A stretch of 64,000 nucleotides of DNA from Planctomycetota bacterium (GTDB lineage: Bacteria; Planctomycetota; PUPC01; JACPCR01). The position numbers were made by a program, and so were the translations under genes. Shown one piece after another: positions 54,129 through 63,027 of the stretch; within the stretch, counting starts at the first letter, position 1, and each line of letters begins with the position of its first letter. The notes beneath the pieces are model-generated. The model was not told the origin of the DNA. It was given only the letters and a program-made list of their open reading frames with translations, and made no database searches. Where the stretch lies: positions 143,361 to 207,360 of the forward strand of contig JAQBXN010000002.1 of NCBI GenBank assembly GCA_027625095.1, written 5' to 3'.

Positions 54129-54641
54129 ATGAACTGGGAGTTGGCCGAATCTATGTCGAATGAACTCAAAGACGCTCTTTCAGAACTGGAACAGGTTTAT
54201 CAGGCGCTCGATGACGCCCTTCGGGAGATGAATCCCAAATGTGAGGCGAGCGGCGTTTGCTGTAACTTTCGCACAGGAGGCTACATCCTTTACACAAGTG
54301 AACTCGAAACAGAACGGGTTCGTCAAGCCATTGGGGAGCAAGGCCCCTGGGCGCTTACGGACGAGGGAGAATGCCCTTTCCTCAGCGCTGACCGTAAATG
54401 CAGCATCCACCCGGACCGACCCCTGGGGTGCAGAACTTACTTTTGTGACCCGGCATACCGGCCTCTCGAGGGCGAAGTCTACCAGAAATTCATCACCCGG
54501 ATTGGTGAAATCAATGCTCGGTACGGCATCCCATGGAATTACACGCCTTTCCACGGCGAGTCCGGGCATGAGGCCGTAAAAACGCCATGTCGTGGCACGG
54601 ATCGTGCGCCTGTGTTCCCTATCCTTGGCCAGGAATCCTGA
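54129..54641 (+). CDS. YkgJ-type cysteine-cluster protein
   Basis: A 170-residue protein with the CxxxxxCC...C...C...C...C pattern of the zinc/iron-chelating YkgJ family: Cys38, Cys44, Cys45, Cys82, Cys91 in KCSIHPDRPLGCRTYFC, Cys101 and Cys106. An N-terminal helix (6-36) precedes the cluster. Members probably bind zinc or an iron-sulfur cluster; the function is not established. AGGAAA lies six bases before ATG 54129. It is divergent from the 1579-residue gene with only 28 bases between the starts, so the two promoters overlap and may be co-regulated. Confidence 0.88.
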   Translation: MNWELAESMSNELKDALSELEQVYQALDDALREMNPKCEASGVCCNFRTGGYILYTSELETERVRQAIGEQGPWALTDEGECPFLSADRKCSIHPDRPLGCRTYFCDPAYRPLEGEVYQKFITRIGEINARYGIPWNYTPFHGESGHEAVKTPCRGTDRAPVFPILGQES

Positions 54642-54787
54642 AAAGTGAGTAGTTAGACCCCCGCAATTCTTGATTCCAAAAGGATGCAAGTTAATCTTTC
54701 CTTGTTCTGTAGGGACTTAACGACACTTGAAACCAGCATTCACATTTCCTCTGACGTCCTGATTCCCCGGACTGGAGTTTTCAAATC

Positions 54788-55528
54788 ATGAACAGACTCA
54801 GCACTATTTTCCTTACCGCAGGAATTCTTTTCTCGCCTTGCGTGCTTCACGCGGAGGATGTGTCGGAAGCCGCAACCTTTGCCCACCTCCAGGAAGCACT
54901 CGCCAAACGCCTGCCTACCTATGAGACAAAGGGCAAGCCGTTCAGGGAAGTGATGGCCGATCTACAAAGCAAAACAGGCATCAACATCGTGCTCGACCCC
55001 GAGCTCTTCGAAAAGGGCGCCGCCGATGTAAACATAAATCTCAGCCTGAAAAACGTCAGCGTGAAATCGATCTTCAAGGTCATCCTTCGTATGACCGGTT
55101 TTATTATGGATTATCGGGACGAGGTTCTATACGTCACTACCGAGAAGTCAGTCGTGGCTGATGTCCAGTTATTGACCAAGTCATACGACGTGCGCGCCGT
55201 CATCTCGCCACTGCCACAGGCCAGTGATACCGTGCTACCGAACTCACTCGCGGAGCGGGAGTTGATCCAGGATCAACAGAATTCCAGCAGCCTCCTGGGC
55301 CAGGAGACACTTCAGGAGCTGTCCGGACGCACGAGTGAGGGCAAGCGTCAGAAGGAAGTCGATCAGAACGGTCTGACACTGGTTGAGCTCATCAAAGGCC
55401 ATATCGAACCCCGCAGTTGGGCAACCGATAATCGTTTCTCCATCAGTTACGACCGCGGTACGATCACAGTGACTCACACGCTGCCAGTACACCTGGCCAT
55501 TGTGAAGTATCTGAAGGGCCGGGAATGA
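54788..55528 (+). CDS. Secreted STN-domain protein (secretin/TonB N-terminal type)
   Basis: A 246-residue protein with a signal peptide (MNRLSTIFLTAGILFSPCVL, cleaved near HAE). About 45-115 is an STN domain: GKPFREVMADLQSKTGINIV, LSLKNVSVKSIFKVILRMTG and VLYVTTEK. Residues about 185-246 (TLVELIKGHIEPRSWATDN, SISYDRGTITVTHTLPVHLA) match secretin-type N1/N-terminal repeats. It ends before any barrel, so it is a stand-alone module that could dock a secretin or a TonB-type receptor. TGGAG precedes the ATG. No secretin gene is in the window; the PilB-like ATPase at 32.7 kb is a possible but distant partner. Confidence 0.75.
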   Translation: MNRLSTIFLTAGILFSPCVLHAEDVSEAATFAHLQEALAKRLPTYETKGKPFREVMADLQSKTGINIVLDPELFEKGAADVNINLSLKNVSVKSIFKVILRMTGFIMDYRDEVLYVTTEKSVVADVQLLTKSYDVRAVISPLPQASDTVLPNSLAERELIQDQQNSSSLLGQETLQELSGRTSEGKRQKEVDQNGLTLVELIKGHIEPRSWATDNRFSISYDRGTITVTHTLPVHLAIVKYLKGRE

Positions 55529-55680
55529 TCTGAACAAAGCCGAATCACAAAAGGCGAGCCGGTTGCTGTTACCTGGTTTCTCTAGTTCTAGTGCGTTGGT
55601 TCGGCGGACGTGCCGGACCGGGACAAGGGCGGCTTCCGAGGCTACGTGTGCCGTGCCCGAGCCTGTCTGAACAAGCGCCG

Positions 55681-58227
55681 CTACGCCGCGCTTATTCCAG
55701 CTCGTCGGCATTCTTCTTTCAAAATCTCATTCCAACTTGTTGATAGTTTCTTGGCCAACTGTGCTTGATCCACATAGTCGTCGAATACTGCTCGTTTTTC
55801 GGCCAGTCGTGCTTCCATTCGCTCTTCAATCGTATCCCGAGCCAGCAATCTGACTGCGTGTACCTTCTTCTCCTGGTTCATTCGATGCGCACGGGCAATT
55901 GCTTGTGACTCCACGGCTGGGTTCCACTGCGGCTCAAAGATGACAACGTGATTGGCCGCCTGCAGGTTCAGGCCAGTGCCGCCAGCGCGGATTTGAATTA
56001 GTATCGTTTCCGGCTCACGGCTTTTGTTGAATTTGTCTATCAGCTTCGTTCTTTTCTGTTGTGGGACATCGCCGTAGATCAGGTATTCCGTGTCAAGCTC
56101 CTGCTGCAAGACTTCGAGCGTCTTAACGAAGAACGAAAACACGATAACTTTGTCGCCCGATTGTTCCGTTTCCGATAGGAGTTCCAATAGATATTGGAGC
56201 TTTGAAGATCTTCCGGTACTGCTCATGTTCGCTGCCTGGCGGAGATGCATGATTGCGTCCCAGCCTTTGCCAGTGGACATAAGTATTTCGTTGTATTCCT
56301 TACGTTGCTGGGGCAGCAGGTCGAGATATATGCTCTGTTCAATCAGTGGTGGCAGGTCTTCAAACACATCCTCTTTCTTCCTTCTCAGATAGAACGATGA
56401 TGCCTTCCTCTGCAATGTCCTTGGACGGATATGGCCATATTCCGTCCAGAGGTCCGATGAATTGCCCAACGGTGAGCCCAACGCCTCCGAAAGCGAGTAA
56501 AAATCCTCTATTCTATTCTCCAAGGGAGTACCTGTGATCAGGAACCTGTAGTCGATCTTCGACGCCAGCTTCTTTGCATTGATGGCAGTCGATGCATCCG
56601 GGTTACGAATTCGCTGGGCCTCATCCATCACGACGACGTCTAGACTTTCCCAGTCCCAGTCAGCGGGAACTTTGGGACCGTATGGATAGTCTCGGATGAA
56701 AGTTTCGTATGAGGCAATCCCAATGTCCGCATGACCGTTCAGGATGGTCCGATATGCTTTCTGCCGACTTGAGCCCGCGATCAACATCGGTCGCAAGCTT
56801 GTAAATCTCCTCGTTTCTCGTTTCCAATTGTCGGTGAGGCCAGCCGGACACAGTATCAGGACACGTATGTCGCCCTGAGTATTGGCGAGATGCACCAGTG
56901 CGGCGAGTGCCTGGATGGTCTTCCCTAACCCCATTTCATCCCCGAGAAGTGCCTTTTTCGCCGAAATGAGGAATTTAGCCCCGGTTCGCTGGTAGGCGTA
57001 GAGTTCGCCTCTGAATCCATCTCCAAGAATCAATTCCGTACGATTAATGCGGTCGGCAAGTTCGGAGTAGAAGCGGTCCTTCTTCTCCTTTTCCTTGGTA
57101 ACAGGTACCGTCGGCGTTGACTCAGGATACTCCTCCTCAATTGTACCGAGTTCCTCCACAAGCTTTTCGTAATACTCACGTTCAAGAGCTTCTAGCTCCG
57201 CAAACTCATCGTCGAATGGGGGCGAATACTCGGCCTCAATCTCTTCGAAGTCATCTTCCGCTGCTGTGTCTTTGGGCTTGTTTCCTGTCGCTGTGGGTGT
57301 CTGAATGACATCCTCGAAATGCTCGTCCGCTGAACTCTTGGAGACACGCGGCGGGCTTGGAAACGTCGGTGGCTTAAGTTGGAATGTCAGGTGACCAAAG
57401 AGAAACACGGCCTGAGCGCCGACAGTCAGATACATTGCGAATGCCAGCACACAGCCAAGGAGGCTCAAAGTTACGGAGCCGAACTTCAGATAGGCGAGAT
57501 ACGACCACGCTGTCAAGACAATGGGACTTCCAAGCATGAGACCCCATCCTAAAGGTTCGTTGTAATACGGCGTGCCCTCTTCGACTGCCAGGCTGAACGC
57601 GATTGGTGAAGGTGGCCTATGCGCGTGGACTTCCCTGACCTTTGCCTTTATCTCTCGAAGTGTGTTGACGAAGCGCCGCTCCAGATTGGTGAAGTATTCA
57701 ACATTACCGATGTAGGCCGCAAAACCGGGCTGACGGCGAGTCCGAGGGCCAAAATCCAGAAAGTCATTCAGTGACTCTCGCAGCGACGTGCGATATACAT
57801 TCACGACAGCTTCGATAATGGCGTCAATTCTCGAAGAAGAAATGACTGAGAGTGCACGAAGACGTTCCGGAAACATGTCTTCGAAAGTGTGCATTCCAGC
57901 CGAAATCAGAGCTTCGACAGTCTTGGGCCCAATCTCTTGGAGCGCCGCCAGACCTGCCGTCTTATGCTCTCGAAGTTGCTCCGTCAGAATTGCATTCAAG
58001 ATCTCGCTTTGCCGACGGCCGACCTCTGTGCAGGTTTTGATGGCCATTTTGCGAGTCGATTTCAGATCTCTCTTCAGCTTTGTCAGCCACTTTCTGTGGT
58101 CACAAAATTCGACGACGGCAGGCTCTTCCCAGTATCGACCTCGGATGAATGCCATGAACGCAATCGCCCAACTGATACAGACCACAATTGCCAGGAGTGA
58201 AAGAATGCCTAATCCAATTAAATCCAT
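55681..58227 (-). CDS. Membrane-anchored SNF2-family helicase
   Basis: An 848-residue protein. Residues 3-28 are a transmembrane helix; about 94-118 look like a helix-hairpin-helix (LQEIGPKTVEALISAGMHTF); about 228-281 hold two more hydrophobic helices; about 300-385 is an acidic linker. A full SNF2 ATPase follows: GDEMGLGKT (429-437), DEAQ (535-538), ITGTPLENR (565-573), the linker helix LRRKKEDVFEDLPPL, then RAGGTGLNLQAA and QAIARAHRMNQEKKV. SNF2 enzymes translocate on double-stranded DNA and are normally soluble, so a membrane N-terminus is exceptional. The gene begins 22 bases after the stop of a small membrane protein, so they form an operon. Possible roles are DNA handling at the membrane or defence. 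Confidence 0.88.
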   Translation of the reverse strand: MDLIGLGILSLLAIVVCISWAIAFMAFIRGRYWEEPAVVEFCDHRKWLTKLKRDLKSTRKMAIKTCTEVGRRQSEILNAILTEQLREHKTAGLAALQEIGPKTVEALISAGMHTFEDMFPERLRALSVISSSRIDAIIEAVVNVYRTSLRESLNDFLDFGPRTRRQPGFAAYIGNVEYFTNLERRFVNTLREIKAKVREVHAHRPPSPIAFSLAVEEGTPYYNEPLGWGLMLGSPIVLTAWSYLAYLKFGSVTLSLLGCVLAFAMYLTVGAQAVFLFGHLTFQLKPPTFPSPPRVSKSSADEHFEDVIQTPTATGNKPKDTAAEDDFEEIEAEYSPPFDDEFAELEALEREYYEKLVEELGTIEEEYPESTPTVPVTKEKEKKDRFYSELADRINRTELILGDGFRGELYAYQRTGAKFLISAKKALLGDEMGLGKTIQALAALVHLANTQGDIRVLILCPAGLTDNWKRETRRFTSLRPMLIAGSSRQKAYRTILNGHADIGIASYETFIRDYPYGPKVPADWDWESLDVVVMDEAQRIRNPDASTAINAKKLASKIDYRFLITGTPLENRIEDFYSLSEALGSPLGNSSDLWTEYGHIRPRTLQRKASSFYLRRKKEDVFEDLPPLIEQSIYLDLLPQQRKEYNEILMSTGKGWDAIMHLRQAANMSSTGRSSKLQYLLELLSETEQSGDKVIVFSFFVKTLEVLQQELDTEYLIYGDVPQQKRTKLIDKFNKSREPETILIQIRAGGTGLNLQAANHVVIFEPQWNPAVESQAIARAHRMNQEKKVHAVRLLARDTIEERMEARLAEKRAVFDDYVDQAQLAKKLSTSWNEILKEECRRAGISAA

Positions 58228-58249
58228 CGGTTGCTTTCGATAGGCAAAG

Positions 58250-58510
58250 TTAAGTCTGTTTTGTGCGTGACCTGGAGGTTGGCGTAGCTGCCTCGCGGGC
58301 GGCCTGGATCTTGTCCCCTCGCTTCAAAGCCTCAATGATTTCATCCGAGATGCCCTCGCTCGGGTTGAAATCAATTTCGAGATGCTTCAGTACCGCGTCG
58401 AGTTTGGCGTCAAGTCTTGAGAGCCTTGCAATCCGATTCTCCAATCCAATCACACGCTGGTAAACAATCAGAACAAGCACGAAAGACGCGCCGGCGAGTG
58501 CTGCGGCCAT
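58250..58510 (-). CDS. Small membrane protein with C-terminal L7/L12-like helical part
   Basis: An 86-residue protein from ATG 58510, chosen because AGGAG lies six bases before it; a longer frame to 58720 has no protein character. One helix (about 3-19, ALAGASFVLVLIVYQRVI), then a short coiled coil (LENRIARLSRLDAKLDAVLK) and a Glu/Lys-rich helix (DEIIEALKRGDKIQAARE) that resembles the C-terminal part of L7/L12-like small proteins. A basic tail follows. It is the upstream partner of the membrane SNF2 helicase. I know no function for it. Confidence 0.7.
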   Translation of the reverse strand: MAAALAGASFVLVLIVYQRVIGLENRIARLSRLDAKLDAVLKHLEIDFNPSEGISDEIIEALKRGDKIQAAREAATPTSRSRTKQT

Positions 58511-58607
58511 GTGAAGCTCCTGTGTGGTTGAAAAGGAGTGTGAGATTACAGCATCAAAAGGACATGAGATCGAATGAAAAGGCTTGCGCGGGATCAGGGT
58601 GGGCCGG

Positions 58608-61600
58608 CTACTTCTTCTCTCCCCACACAATCTCACAGCCCTTCTTTTCCAGTCTGGCAATAATTGCGTATGAGTTGGGGGTGAGTTTCTGTTCTTTGGG
58701 AGGAAGATGAAGCCGATCAAGATTCATGCCTTCCAACGCGGAAAGGTCGGTGATTGATGCGCCATTCATGTACAGAATGGTAAGTGGCATTCCTTTCAGC
58801 GGAGATAGATCGGAATACCTGTGTGCACTCAGTGAGAGATATCCAAGGGCCATACCTCGGAGGGGCTCAATAGTTTTGACTTTTGTGTTATTCAGATCGA
58901 GGTTCGTCAATGGCATGTTCTTGAGCGGCGCGATGTCTTCCACTTGTTGGCAGTGCAGGAGAAGCAGCTCTTCAAGCTTCAACCCCTCGAGAGGGCTTAG
59001 ATCGCTTACCGGTGTATTAGCAAGGTTCAGCTTTTTGAGCCGCATGCCTTTTAGCGAACTCAGGTCACTGAATGCGGTGCTGTGGAGGTCGAGGAGTTCG
59101 TTGCTTTCGTCGTTAAATACCCCTCCACGTTTCTTGAGGTCGATAATGACCTCGCAAGATGCCTGGGTAAACGGGGCTCCTCGCATGAACTTGAATTGCG
59201 GAAGTTTCAGACTCCCCAAACTCTTCTTGTTGGCGAGCGGCGTAAGATCCGGCGTCGCCTCCCGCCCTGTAAGATCCAGGGACTCCAACGGCAGCCCCTT
59301 CAGCACACTGAAGTCCGATATGGTTCCCCTTCCGTGAATCGCAAGCCTTTTCAGAGGCATCCCCGCGAGTGGGGACAAATCTGTGAATGTCCCCTGCACT
59401 TGAAGCGCTTCCAGGGGCATGGCGCGAAGTGGTTCCAGACTCGCGATCGGATAGCGATTCCTGTCATCGTCTCCGACATACAGTTCCTCCAGGGGCATCC
59501 CCTTTAATGGCGAGAGATCCGTGACCCAGGTCCTTGTGACGTTCAGTTCTCTCAGCGGCATTCCTGTCAAAGGCGACAAGTCGCTCACATTGCATTGAGA
59601 AAGCGACAGTGAGTTCAGAGGCATCCCTTTTAGTGGACCGAGATCCGTGAGATTCCTTCTTTCAAGGTGGCCGACATTCCCCAGTTTCAGTGAGGTCAGC
59701 GGCATACCGCGAAGCGGATTCAGATCGGTCACATTAGTCCAGGAAAGATCAAGACGATTTAGTGGCATGCCACTCAGGGGCGTAAGGTCTGTTATCGGAT
59801 TGCTTCCAACAGCCAGGTGACTCAACGACAGCCCCTTCAATGGCTGCAGGAATCTCAGATTCAGGTTGTGGCCTGGGTGAATTCGAAAGCCTGAGATCTG
59901 ACCTTCCTCGATCTCGATGTCGATTTTTTCAGTGCTTTGCAGCCCGTTCAGATTCGCGATTTTGTCACGGAGTCGAGATGCCTGTTGCTTCACCGGAAGT
60001 TTCTTGATCGACTCATAAAATCCTTCGCATTTGACCCATGCATCGGCACGCTCCAATTGTGCCTGGGCATCCTGGATCTCGTGCCTGTCGGTATTGCCTG
60101 CCTCCATAAGAGAAACAGCCCGGCGATAAACATCCCGGGCTTCGCGGTAACGTGCGTCGTTCATGAAGACCCGGCCCGCGTTCACCAGGGCGCGCGCATC
60201 GGTGACCTTGTCCAGATTTTTCAACAGGCCTGCTGCCTCAGCCTGGCCGCCTGTGATGGACAAGACTTTTGCCAGTGCCGCTTTAGCAGGAGCGAATGAT
60301 ATATCTCGCTCGTGCGCCTGCCGAAGCCACTTCTCCGCCTCCTTCATTTGGCGCTTTTCGAGAGCTACAAGTCCGAGGGCATAAGAACCCCAGTGAGCAT
60401 TCTTGACGAGTTCGTGAGAGGTCTTTGCGGCGTTTTCGGCTTCCCTGATTCGCCCGCCCGCCAGGAGCTCTTCCGCCTGCATCGCGAGCGTCTCCGCAGA
60501 CCTCAACGCATCTTTCGTTTGCTGTTCCCAGGCCACCCTCGCAGCCTTCTCACTCTTGATGGCACGGTTCAGGGTCTGCTGCTGCTTGATGAAAAAGACA
60601 CCGGTCAGGACGACGATGATGGCCGCTGCTGCCGTTACCGCGGCGCTGACCGGTTTGTTCCTCCTGATAAGTTTGAGGAACGTCTCAACAGAAGAGTCCT
60701 CCTTTGCAGAGACGGTTCGGCCTTCGAGAAAGAGATGGATGTCTTGCGAGAGAGCCTGCACCGATTGGTATCGCTTGATCCGACTTTTCGACATCGCCTT
60801 CATGCAAATGGCGGAGAGTTCCTTCGGAATGTCACGCGTTGGGGAACGCTTTTCTGGGGCGAGAATTCTGCCGTCGGACACTTTCAGAAGAATGTCATGA
60901 ATCGTCTTTCCTTCGACAGGACGTTTGAGGGTCAGGATCTCATACAGGATCGCCCCGAGCGAGTAGATGTCGGACCGATGATCGATCTTGTCCGCATCGC
61001 CCTCGGCCTGCTCCGGTGGCATGTAGGTAGGCGTGCCCTGCACTGAGCCGTCTATGGTCAACGCAACGTCGGAGTCGGCGCGGACGCTCCTTACAGACGG
61101 GGCGGGAGTGTGGGTGGATGGGCGCGTGGGAGTGGAAGAGGCCGCGACGGTGTCAGCCTCACGAGCAGCTTCTGAAGTTGAACGTTGAGCGTTTGAAGTT
61201 GAACGTTGAATGTCTGTGTGTTTCGGTCCATGGTCTGTGGTCTCTGGTCTCTGGTCTGTGAGCACCTTCGCCAGGCCCCAATCCATGACCAGCACTTCAC
61301 CGAAATCGCCGACCATGATGTTGTCCGGTTTCAGGTCGCGATGGATGACTCCTTTCGAGTGGGCGAAGGCGATGGCATCGCAGACCTTGAGGAAGACGTT
61401 GAGGAGGTATGGGAGTGTGGGAGAGGAAGACGTGTGGGGGTGGCGGTGGCGGGGGGTATGGGAGTCGAGATTCTTTTCACCCGCACCCCCATACTCCCAC
61501 ACCCCCATACTCTTCAAGATCTCTCCAAGCGAGCTTCCCTTAACCAGCTTCATGGTGAAGTAAAGCTGACCCTCCGTGTCCTTCCCCAATTCATGGATCG

Positions 61601-61994
61601 GGACGATGTTCGGATGTTCAAGTTGTCCGGTGACTTGTGCTTCCTCGATGAATCGAGCGCGGGCGTCTTCCGATTCAGTGATCTGCGGACGCATGACCTT
61701 CATGGCCACCGGCCTAAGGATGGTCTGATCCACACAAAGGTTTACTGCTCCCATTCCGCCGCGGGCAATCTCTTTGCCCGGCAAGTATCGGGTGGCTGCA
61801 GAGCTCGCCCGGTCCAGGGCGAGGTTCACTTCTTCGATACTCGCTCTCTGTTCGTGAGGGCTCGAACTTGGATGGGGTACTGAACTGACGGTCTTACACG
61901 CGGGGCAGCGGACCTTCTGACCCGCCTTCTCATCCGGCATGCTCAGTTTTTTCTGGCACTCAGGATTGGAACAGTGGAATTCGATGCCCGGCAT
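58608..61994 (-). CDS. Membrane Ser/Thr protein kinase with zinc ribbon, TPR-like and leucine-rich repeats
   Basis: An 1128-residue protein. A zinc ribbon (Cys8, Cys13, Cys30, Cys33) precedes a Hanks-type kinase (about 70-430): IARGGMGAV, Lys99 in VAMKVM, HRDLKPDN (218-225), DWG in place of DFG (238-240) and GTPTYMPPEQ (320-329). Two low-complexity inserts, 164-193 and about 246-307, come from repeat DNA; the second sits in the activation segment. One helix follows (about 448-470), then TPR-like helices (about 480-660) and short leucine-rich repeats of the form LxxLxLxxTxVTDLSPLxGMP to the end. The LRR part should be outside and sense a ligand. It is minus strand, downstream of the NTase pair. 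Confidence 0.9.
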   Translation of the reverse strand: MPGIEFHCSNPECQKKLSMPDEKAGQKVRCPACKTVSSVPHPSSSPHEQRASIEEVNLALDRASSAATRYLPGKEIARGGMGAVNLCVDQTILRPVAMKVMRPQITESEDARARFIEEAQVTGQLEHPNIVPIHELGKDTEGQLYFTMKLVKGSSLGEILKSMGVWEYGGAGEKNLDSHTPRHRHPHTSSSPTLPYLLNVFLKVCDAIAFAHSKGVIHRDLKPDNIMVGDFGEVLVMDWGLAKVLTDQRPETTDHGPKHTDIQRSTSNAQRSTSEAAREADTVAASSTPTRPSTHTPAPSVRSVRADSDVALTIDGSVQGTPTYMPPEQAEGDADKIDHRSDIYSLGAILYEILTLKRPVEGKTIHDILLKVSDGRILAPEKRSPTRDIPKELSAICMKAMSKSRIKRYQSVQALSQDIHLFLEGRTVSAKEDSSVETFLKLIRRNKPVSAAVTAAAAIIVVLTGVFFIKQQQTLNRAIKSEKAARVAWEQQTKDALRSAETLAMQAEELLAGGRIREAENAAKTSHELVKNAHWGSYALGLVALEKRQMKEAEKWLRQAHERDISFAPAKAALAKVLSITGGQAEAAGLLKNLDKVTDARALVNAGRVFMNDARYREARDVYRRAVSLMEAGNTDRHEIQDAQAQLERADAWVKCEGFYESIKKLPVKQQASRLRDKIANLNGLQSTEKIDIEIEEGQISGFRIHPGHNLNLRFLQPLKGLSLSHLAVGSNPITDLTPLSGMPLNRLDLSWTNVTDLNPLRGMPLTSLKLGNVGHLERRNLTDLGPLKGMPLNSLSLSQCNVSDLSPLTGMPLRELNVTRTWVTDLSPLKGMPLEELYVGDDDRNRYPIASLEPLRAMPLEALQVQGTFTDLSPLAGMPLKRLAIHGRGTISDFSVLKGLPLESLDLTGREATPDLTPLANKKSLGSLKLPQFKFMRGAPFTQASCEVIIDLKKRGGVFNDESNELLDLHSTAFSDLSSLKGMRLKKLNLANTPVSDLSPLEGLKLEELLLLHCQQVEDIAPLKNMPLTNLDLNNTKVKTIEPLRGMALGYLSLSAHRYSDLSPLKGMPLTILYMNGASITDLSALEGMNLDRLHLPPKEQKLTPNSYAIIARLEKKGCEIVWGEKK
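61174..61258. repeat. In-gene heptanucleotide repeats (GTTGAAC)n and (TGGTCTC)n
   Basis: On the plus strand 61174-61211 reads as degenerate copies of GTTGAAC/GTTGAAT with a 7-base period, and 61231-61258 is four adjoining copies of TGGTCTG/TGGTCTC. Both lie in the kinase gene. Because three heptamers equal seven codons, they encode 7-residue repeats (QRSTSNA/QRSTSEA and DQRPETT/DHGPKHT). Confidence 0.9.
61425..61515. repeat. In-gene low-complexity GGGTGTGG/CCCCATACTC repeat
   Basis: Two near-copies of CCCCCATACTC spaced 16 bases apart (61485-61510) and a GTGGGGGTGGCGGTGG tract (61434-61450) encode the first kinase insert, rich in Gly, His, Thr and Pro. A similar GGG-every-8-bases run (61100-61135) encodes part of the second insert. 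Confidence 0.6.
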
Positions 61995-62173
61995 ATTGAG
62001 ACCAAGCGTCCTTTGGGAAGGGAAAGCAGCGCATTGAGATACCAGAGAAAAGCCGATCTCTCAAGGCTGCCTTACGGGCGGCAAGTAAAGAGGTATGAAC
62101 CACAGCTCTCAAGCCCGACAACATCGAATGGCAGTTATAGCAACGCCAGTGTCCGACACTTTCGAACCGACAT

Positions 62174-62776
62174 TCAGCATCCAGGACCACCTTCGGATTT
62201 CATCAACCAGGCTGTTTGAGACTCTTCGACCATCTTCTCGAATCGTTGAACGATCTCAGGGGCTTCTTTGAGTTCACAGAGGGGGCTCAAATTCTCTCGA
62301 ATTAGTTGAAGATCAAGCGCTCCGCCGTGCCGTATGAGTATCCCTTGTACGTCTATCCAGTCTTTCGGCCTGTCGGCGAAGGCCTTCATAACTATCAGGT
62401 CTTCAGCAGAGCAGGTCTTGAGAGTGTATTCGTCGGCGAACTTGAACTCCGTTCCCCGCTGCGTCATCTGTGCTTCGAACGGAAGCCCACCCAGGGAGAC
62501 GTCAATCTGAGTGCCGCTTTGAGATTTGAGAAGCAGGATTCGATTGTGAACGGCGAATTCCACTGCATTGGCAACACGTGATTCGTAATGTTTGAGTAGT
62601 TCATCAATGAACGCCTCCTCACCGCCGAAGCCCGTTAACAGACATAGATCCACATCTTCGGTGAGCCGAACTTCACCCCAGCGAATAACAGCAAGACCGC
62701 CTATGAAACAGAAGTCCCAACCCCGGCTCAGCATGAACTGCTGGATCTCCACTGCGGTGTCGAAGTTGCCGTTCAT
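62174..62776 (-). CDS. Nucleotidyltransferase-fold protein (toxin-antitoxin type)
   Basis: A 200-residue protein from ATG 62776, which overlaps the stop of the upstream gene by ATGA. Its nucleotidyltransferase core is FIGGLAVIRWGEVRLTEDVD with Gly26-Gly27 and the metal pair Asp41 and Asp43; the third acidic residue is Asp in IDVSLGG. It fits the broad AbiEii/MNT group used in toxin-antitoxin and abortive-infection pairs. A longer frame to 62875 would run through the neighbour and is not favoured. The partner gene upstream is translated in tandem. Confidence 0.8.
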   Translation of the reverse strand: MNGNFDTAVEIQQFMLSRGWDFCFIGGLAVIRWGEVRLTEDVDLCLLTGFGGEEAFIDELLKHYESRVANAVEFAVHNRILLLKSQSGTQIDVSLGGLPFEAQMTQRGTEFKFADEYTLKTCSAEDLIVMKAFADRPKDWIDVQGILIRHGGALDLQLIRENLSPLCELKEAPEIVQRFEKMVEESQTAWLMKSEGGPGC

Positions 62777-63027
62777 TCCGAGGCGGCCTCGAGTTGTTCC
62801 CTCCACATCTTGAAATATTTTTGCATTTCCAGCAGGCCGGAACTGGTGCGCGGTTTGGCATTCCTGTGTGCCCACTCAAGCATCTGATCTATTGCCGGCC
62901 AATGGTCTTCGTGATGGTAGTTGGCGAGTTCCTCCGCCTTTATACGCTCGAGCTCGGGACCGGCTCGCCGCCAGGTATTCACCCACCGCTTCGCCATCTC
63001 AAGTTCACTGGGGGTCATGCTTTTCAT
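62773..63027 (-). CDS. Small partner protein of the nucleotidyltransferase (putative antitoxin)
   Basis: An 84-residue helical protein starting MKSMTPSELEMAKRWVNTWR, with WPAIDQMLEWAHRNAKP and closing KMWREQLEAASE. A GAGGA lies before ATG 63027; a TTG at 63051 is the next possible start. Its stop overlaps the NTase start as ATGA, the usual layout of such pairs. I do not recognise a named family; by position it would be the antitoxin or regulator. Confidence 0.7.
   Translation of the reverse strand: MKSMTPSELEMAKRWVNTWRRAGPELERIKAEELANYHHEDHWPAIDQMLEWAHRNAKPRTSSGLLEMQKYFKMWREQLEAASE

Noticed and set aside
55529..55680. A small gene between the STN protein and the SNF2 helicase
   Set aside because: The frames here are antisense to the STN gene and have no protein character.
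58511..58720. A longer start for the small membrane protein
   Set aside because: The added 70 residues have no protein character and would bypass the AGGAG-ATG at 58510.
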